Origin: a virus
IMG/VR virus record: IMGVR_UViG_3300020463_000129
Coordinates: 1-24,159 of that record
Direction: 5' to 3' (one strand)
DNA: 24,159 nt
Positions 20,912 to 24,159 of the stretch are shown here, piece after piece. Made by a program: the position numbers and the translations under genes. Positions within the stretch are counted from its first letter, which is position 1. Each line of letters opens with the position of its first letter. The notes under the pieces are model-generated. The model ran no database searches, was not told where the DNA came from, and saw nothing but the letters and a program-made list of their open reading frames with translations.

Positions 20912-21937
20912 ATGAAAGCTATTTCTGTTCACTGCTCCAAACAAATTGATGACCTTCTAGATGAATCTATGACTATGGAGGCTAACGGGAAGGTGTTCTC
21001 CTCTCAGGATCATGCAAGCCCCACCTATGTTAGGAACCCTAATTTATGGTGTGGGGACTTGGACATTACATGCGTATCTCCTTGGAATAGTAGTGGTGGT
21101 CATAAGAAAGCGGGAACATTAGTAACCCCAAGGCACATTATAGGTGCAGCTCACTACGAGTATTCTGTGGGAACAGTGGTTAGGTTTGTAGAGAAAAACG
21201 GCACAGTGCATGACCGCACCGTGACGGGAAAGGCTCGACATCCCGAATGTAGAAACTACATCCCAGACTTAACAATATATACTTTAGACAGCGACCTCCC
21301 CTCTACGATAAAACCTTGTTCTGTAATGCCTAGTAATTACAGTGAATATTTAGATAACTTCAGCAGGATACCTAGCCTTGGTCTTGATCAAGAAGAGAAA
21401 GCTCTCATCATAGATTGGCGCTCTGGAGGTAGGATGCAGAAACCTACAGATCCTAAAAGACTTATTTTTCATGAGAATAAAATCAGTGGCGACAGCGGCA
21501 ACCCTGCATTTTTAGTTTTCGACGGTAAGCCTGTACTTGTTACTGTCTGGACATGGGGCGGGGCAGGAGGTGGGACTCCAGTGGCAGAGTATATTTCAGA
21601 TATTAAGGCCATGATTGTGACCGCTGACACACGGGCAGGTGTATCGACAAATTATACACTTACTGAAGCGGATTTTTCAACGCACGGTAGCAAAGCCTTC
21701 GATGCTAAAAAACTTTTGGCTCAATTCTTCGCTGCACTTCGTAAGTTACGACCTCGTTGGTTTAAGAAAAAGCCTGAAACCAGCGCCGAATACAGTAGCT
21801 CTGAGTCAAGTTCTGAGCCGCCTTGGGAGACCAGTGCGGAGACCAGTGCCGAAACGAGTGCAGAATACAGTAGCTCTGAGCCGCCTTGGGAAACCAGCGC
21901 GGAGTCTAGTTCAGAGGGTTTTTTTAAAAATAATTAA
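20912..21937 (+). CDS. Trypsin-like serine protease with Ser/Glu repeat tail
   Basis: The 341-residue product has a chymotrypsin-fold protease domain at about residues 40-235. Catalytic residues are visible in order: His81 in TPRHIIGAAHYEY (block before His is AGTLVTP), Asp119 in YIPDLTIY, and Ser195 in SGDSGNPAF. The triad therefore looks intact. Residues about 265-285 are basic and helical. From about 289 the tail is low-complexity, with repeated ETSAE, EYSSSE and EPPWETSAE units, ending in GFFKNN. No signal peptide is visible. Trypsin-like proteases are uncommon in phages; possible roles are virion maturation, cleavage of host envelope proteins, or action during infection from within. The tail may be a flexible, acidic linker. 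A TATAAT lies 5 nt before the ATG. Confidence 0.88.
   Translation: MKAISVHCSKQIDDLLDESMTMEANGKVFSSQDHASPTYVRNPNLWCGDLDITCVSPWNSSGGHKKAGTLVTPRHIIGAAHYEYSVGTVVRFVEKNGTVHDRTVTGKARHPECRNYIPDLTIYTLDSDLPSTIKPCSVMPSNYSEYLDNFSRIPSLGLDQEEKALIIDWRSGGRMQKPTDPKRLIFHENKISGDSGNPAFLVFDGKPVLVTVWTWGGAGGGTPVAEYISDIKAMIVTADTRAGVSTNYTLTEADFSTHGSKAFDAKKLLAQFFAALRKLRPRWFKKKPETSAEYSSSESSSEPPWETSAETSAETSAEYSSSEPPWETSAESSSEGFFKNN
21776..21916 (+). repeat. Tandem-like repeats encoding Ser/Glu-rich protease tail
   Basis: GAATACAGTAGCTCTGAG occurs exactly at 21788-21805 and 21863-21880, and GAGCCGCCTTGGGA at 21815-21828 and 21878-21891. Shorter ACCAGTGC/GGAG units are interspersed. The DNA is conserved enough to suggest recent duplication or slippage. 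Confidence 0.8.
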
Positions 21938-21961
21938 AATTATTTTAATTCTCTTAGGAGT

Positions 21962-22570
21962 ATGGAAGAAAAATTAAATGTAAGTGAAATCAAGTTGTTC
22001 ACAATAATTTTAACATGTGAGAAATACGAGCATAAAATGTTGTCACAAGATACGTCAAAACTTAGAGATTACATGTATTTTATTGGTGACCCCGCGCTAT
22101 CTTCCCCTTTAGTTAAGGGCGATATAGTCTATTTACCTTGTCCAGACAATTATGAAAGCTTAACTCTTAAAACTTTAATGGCTATTAAGTGGGTGGTTAA
22201 AAATAAAGAGTTCGATTTACTGCTAAAAACAGATGATGATGTTACTTTTTTAGATAGTTTTGATGAGATTGTTTGCCAAGCTTCGAATTACGATTATTGT
22301 GGTTCTTTGCGTAAAGGAGGTTATGTATCTACTTGGCATCGTGGGAAATGCGACAGTAAAGTATTAGACAATGCAGGGTTTTTGATCCCAGAAATAATGT
22401 ATTGTCATGGGGAAGGATACTTCTTGTCTAGGAAATCAGCTTTACTTTTGGCCAATAAGGAGATTAGAGATAATCATTCTATTTATGAAGACGTAGAGAT
22501 TGGAGATTTGCTGCAAAAATTTGGAATCATCGCAAAAGGTATCCTAACAAAAGAAGGCGACTTGAAATAA
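21962..22570 (+). CDS. GT31-type (beta-1,3-galactosyltransferase-like) glycosyltransferase
   Basis: The 202-residue product carries GT31 features: NYESLTLKTLMAIKWVVKN (about 63-81), FDLLLKTDDDVTF with the DDD metal/sugar-nucleotide motif at Asp91-93, CHGEGYFLSRKSALLL (148-163) and YEDVEIGDLLQKFGI (175-189) with the acidic EDV motif. GT31 enzymes typically transfer galactose or N-acetylglucosamine in beta-1,3 linkage and are best known from eukaryotes. No membrane anchor is present, so it is probably cytosolic. The acceptor is unknown: virion protein glycosylation or change of host surface glycans are options. AGGAG lies only 1 nt before the ATG, too close for normal use, and the gene starts 24 bp after the protease stop. 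Confidence 0.85.
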   Translation: MEEKLNVSEIKLFTIILTCEKYEHKMLSQDTSKLRDYMYFIGDPALSSPLVKGDIVYLPCPDNYESLTLKTLMAIKWVVKNKEFDLLLKTDDDVTFLDSFDEIVCQASNYDYCGSLRKGGYVSTWHRGKCDSKVLDNAGFLIPEIMYCHGEGYFLSRKSALLLANKEIRDNHSIYEDVEIGDLLQKFGIIAKGILTKEGDLK

Positions 22571-22590
22571 TTCATAAAATACAGTAATAT
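22562..22590 (+). promoter_or_regulatory. Sigma70-type promoter for the endolysin gene
   Basis: TTGAAA (22562-22567), a 17-bp spacer and TAATAT (22585-22590) lie 13 nt before the ATG at 22604. The -35 overlaps the end of the GT31-like gene. Spacing and box quality are good. Confidence 0.6.
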
Positions 22591-22603
22591 AAATGTAGAT
22601 ACG

Positions 22604-23236
22604 ATGAAATTTAAAGGTAAGAGCGACATAATTAAAGAGGTCCAAAATAAACTTGGTCTTAAAGCTGACGGGATTGATGGTCCCGCTACATGGAAAATGA
22701 TTTGGGAGAATCTAGTTCATGAGGACAAAGGAGAGCCAGAAAAGCCAGAGCCGCCAGTTCAAAAACTTAAAGATGATTACCCTGAAGTATATAAAGCGTC
22801 ACCAAACCAGTCTGGACCCATCAAACCTAAGTATGTGATTCTGCATCATAGCGGTGGAAGTCATGATGGGACTCGTTCATGGATTTTAAATTCCGCATCC
22901 AAGGTTAGTTATCACTATCTTATTGCTCCTGATGGGTCTCGCACACAATTTGTCTATGACAAAAAAAGAGCTTGGCATGCTGGAAGATCTTCTTGGAAAG
23001 GCACAAGCGGTCTAAATGGTCATAGTGTCGGCGTTTCTTTCTATGGTGACACGAATAAACGCACACCAAGTGTGGTTGAAATTGATTCTGCTGCCAAGAA
23101 ATGCAAATACCTTATGGATAAATTTGATTTGGGTATTGACAATATTTTAACGCACAAAATGATTGCGCCGAATAGAAAGAATGACGCTTCAGATGAAACT
23201 TATCAAATGGTTATTGATCGTATAAAGGAACTTTAA
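22604..23236 (+). CDS. Endolysin: N-acetylmuramoyl-L-alanine amidase with PG-binding domain
   Basis: The 210-residue product joins a short peptidoglycan-binding_1-like motif (QNKLGLKADGIDGPATWKMI, residues 14-33), a Pro/Glu linker (about 44-52) and an Amidase_2 domain (about 73-205). Conserved parts are KYVILHHSGGS with His81/His82, SYHYLIAPDGS, KRAWHAGRSS, SVGVSFYGD and ILTHKMIAPNRKNDAS, where His184 and Asp194 probably complete the zinc site. The enzyme cuts the amide bond between MurNAc and L-Ala in peptidoglycan. No signal peptide is visible, so release presumably needs a holin; the nearest obvious candidates are the small ORF at 23238 or the membrane protein at 14677. Confidence 0.93.
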   Translation: MKFKGKSDIIKEVQNKLGLKADGIDGPATWKMIWENLVHEDKGEPEKPEPPVQKLKDDYPEVYKASPNQSGPIKPKYVILHHSGGSHDGTRSWILNSASKVSYHYLIAPDGSRTQFVYDKKRAWHAGRSSWKGTSGLNGHSVGVSFYGDTNKRTPSVVEIDSAAKKCKYLMDKFDLGIDNILTHKMIAPNRKNDASDETYQMVIDRIKEL

Positions 23237-23237
23237 C

Positions 23238-23450
23238 ATGAGAAAACTAATTAAATTACTATTCGGTTTCTTTCGACGCAAACCAGCCTCTCAAGGAGCA
23301 TTTGACGTAGACCCCAAGATGTCAAAGAAAGTGAAAGAGGTATTTGGGACAGACCACAAGTTTGCTGAATTAGCGGCATACGAAGAAGATAATAGGAAAA
23401 AGGTGGAGAAATTGCTGGAAACTATTGATGAAGACCCAGATCGACTATAA
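23238..23450 (+). CDS. Small protein with basic amphipathic N-terminus, 70 aa
   Basis: The 70-residue product starts MRKLIKLLFGFFRRKPASQG, a short basic hydrophobic helix that could touch membranes but is brief for a transmembrane segment. The rest is charged and helical, ending in an acidic stretch (TIDEDPDRL). AAGGA lies at a normal distance before the ATG. It begins 1 nt after the endolysin stop, so it is probably coupled to it. A lysis-accessory role is inference from position only; I do not recognise a family. Confidence 0.72.
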   Translation: MRKLIKLLFGFFRRKPASQGAFDVDPKMSKKVKEVFGTDHKFAELAAYEEDNRKKVEKLLETIDEDPDRL

Positions 23451-23459
23451 TTTTTTCAA

Positions 23460-23951
23460 ATGAGTACTTTTAAAAATTCAGAAAGCTGGAAAAGAGGCCA
23501 GAAGGTCGAAGCTTTATTTGGTTCCTGTTTAGAAAAGAGAGGCATCAAGTATAGCCCTGCGTCCAGAACAGAACAAATCAAAGAGCATATTGATTTCCAC
23601 ACTGACGTAGGCACTGTTGATGTGAAAGCGATGAAGAATGTTAATCGCAAGGATTATAATCCTCAACAAGATCTTGTTTGGTTAGAGTTTAAGAATGTTA
23701 GAGGTAATACAGGATGGCTGTGTTCTAACGTAGATTATATAGCTTTTGAGCGTTCACATGATTTTGTGATTGTTAATCGTCAAGCTCTTCTAGAGTTAGC
23801 TAAAAATTTATGTGATTTAGTAAATATTACTAGACAGGGCGGTATGAAAGCTTTATACAGAGGGTATCAAAGGCAGGGGCGTGAAGACATTATCTCAATG
23901 ATCAAAATGAGCGACATCTTAACCTTGCCTCATAAGTCCATTCCGAAGTAA
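23460..23951 (+). CDS. PD-(D/E)XK nuclease-like protein
   Basis: The 163-residue product has the order of residues expected for a PD-(D/E)XK fold: a first helix with Glu17 (KVEALFGSCLEKRG), then HIDFHTDVGTVDVKAMK, where Asp45 and Asp54-x-Lys56 form the likely metal site, then a strand VWLEFKNV with Glu76 and SNVDYIAFERSHDFVIV. Such proteins in phages can be recombination, packaging or host-defence nucleases. It is similar to restriction-endonuclease-like phage proteins I know only as hypothetical. It lies just upstream of the Mom-like gene (3 nt gap), so a link with DNA modification is possible but unproven. Confidence 0.72.
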   Translation: MSTFKNSESWKRGQKVEALFGSCLEKRGIKYSPASRTEQIKEHIDFHTDVGTVDVKAMKNVNRKDYNPQQDLVWLEFKNVRGNTGWLCSNVDYIAFERSHDFVIVNRQALLELAKNLCDLVNITRQGGMKALYRGYQRQGREDIISMIKMSDILTLPHKSIPK

Positions 23952-23954
23952 AAC

Positions 23955-24159
23955 ATGGCCCTCAAGGACGATTATCTCATAAAGAAGATAACATACCAAG
24001 ATGCGATGGAAATCGTCGTGAATAAGCATTATATGGGTAGAAAAGGTCCATGTAGTCATGCTTTTGGTTTGTTTGAGAGGGGAACATCACATGAGCAACT
24101 AGATCTTTTTGATAATAACAAAGATAAGCTTATAGGGGTCATTACATATGGGGTTAGTG
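23955..24159 (+). CDS. Mom-like DNA modification protein, N-terminal part
   Basis: The 68 visible codons run off the right edge. The product reads KKITYQDAMEIVVNKHYMGR, then CSHAFGLFERG and, after an acidic insert, KLIGVITYGVS. The arrangement NKHYxGR...SHAFGLF...LIGVITYG is the N-terminus of Mom-family proteins (GNAT-like fold). Phage Mu Mom converts adenine in DNA to N6-carbamoylmethyl-adenine, protecting against restriction. Compared with Mu Mom there is an insert of about 15 residues, HEQLDLFDNNKDK, between the first two strands. Because the C-terminal acceptor-binding part is outside the window, DNA modification is inferred from family only. Confidence 0.75.
   Translation, partial: MALKDDYLIKKITYQDAMEIVVNKHYMGRKGPCSHAFGLFERGTSHEQLDLFDNNKDKLIGVITYGVS

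Noticed and set aside
21927-21946. AAAATAATT...AATTATTTT palindrome after the protease as a terminator
   Set aside because: The stem is made only of A-T pairs and lacks a following T-run, so it is too weak; it could be composition alone.
21639-21977. Alternative 112-aa plus-strand frame overlapping the protease 3' end
   Set aside because: It is the +1-shifted reading of the repeat-rich tail; the Arg/Pro/Val-rich product mirrors the DNA repeats.

Overview
The window is AT-rich, almost entirely coding phage DNA, most likely from a tailed marine double-stranded DNA phage (Caudoviricetes) with a long non-contractile, lambda-like tail. The strongest evidence is the left 13 kb, which carries homologues of lambda tail-tip genes L, K, I and J in lambda order, followed by one very long fibre gene. 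Most start codons lack a Shine-Dalgarno sequence, promoters look sigma70-like, and several small proteins resemble ones I know from marine cyanophages and related marine phages. That suggests a marine bacterial host with housekeeping sigma70 promoters, but the host cannot be fixed from this sequence.

Layout. (1) 1-478, minus strand: an unrecognised gene running off the left edge, divergent from the tail operon. (2) 519-13506, plus: tail-tip module. It comprises gpL-like protein with an inserted lectin-like domain, a JAMM-only gpK-like peptidase, gpI-like, gpJ-like, a 1705-residue fibre with a beta-roll and eleven GIGTTSP-type repeats, and a small accessory protein. (3) 13553-14871, plus: small genes including a MazG-like NTP pyrophosphohydrolase, a very basic 43-residue protein and a one-helix membrane protein, closed by a clear intrinsic terminator. 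(4) 15008-17132: a plus gene converging on a four-gene minus-strand cassette (two basic Cys-containing proteins, an HExxH metallopeptidase and one unknown), with a divergent promoter at its right end. (5) 17156-20197, plus: unknowns, a GT14/Core-2-like glycosyltransferase, ThyX thymidylate synthase and several small proteins. (6) 20203-20911: three tRNA genes (Leu-UAA, Glu-UUC, Met-CAU) with small ORFs, one apparently split by a frameshift. (7) 20912-24159, plus: a trypsin-like protease with a Ser/Glu-rich repeat tail, a GT31-like glycosyltransferase, a peptidoglycan-binding plus Amidase_2 endolysin, a small unknown, a PD-(D/E)XK-like protein and the start of a Mom-like DNA-modification gene cut by the right edge.

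How they fit together. The L-K-I-J-fibre block builds the tail tip and receptor-binding apparatus. MazG-like protein and ThyX adjust nucleotide pools, the tRNAs support translation, and the amidase provides lysis. The two glycosyltransferases, the protease and the Mom-like protein are accessory functions probably aimed at the host surface, virion decoration or defence evasion.

The most unusual signal is regulatory. A short motif, (A/T)(A/G)GTGTAA, lies 8 or 9 nt before the ATG of five genes on both strands. In four of these, and at a sixth gene with a plain TATAAT, the implied -10 box ends exactly 5 nt before the ATG, which predicts leaderless or nearly leaderless mRNAs.
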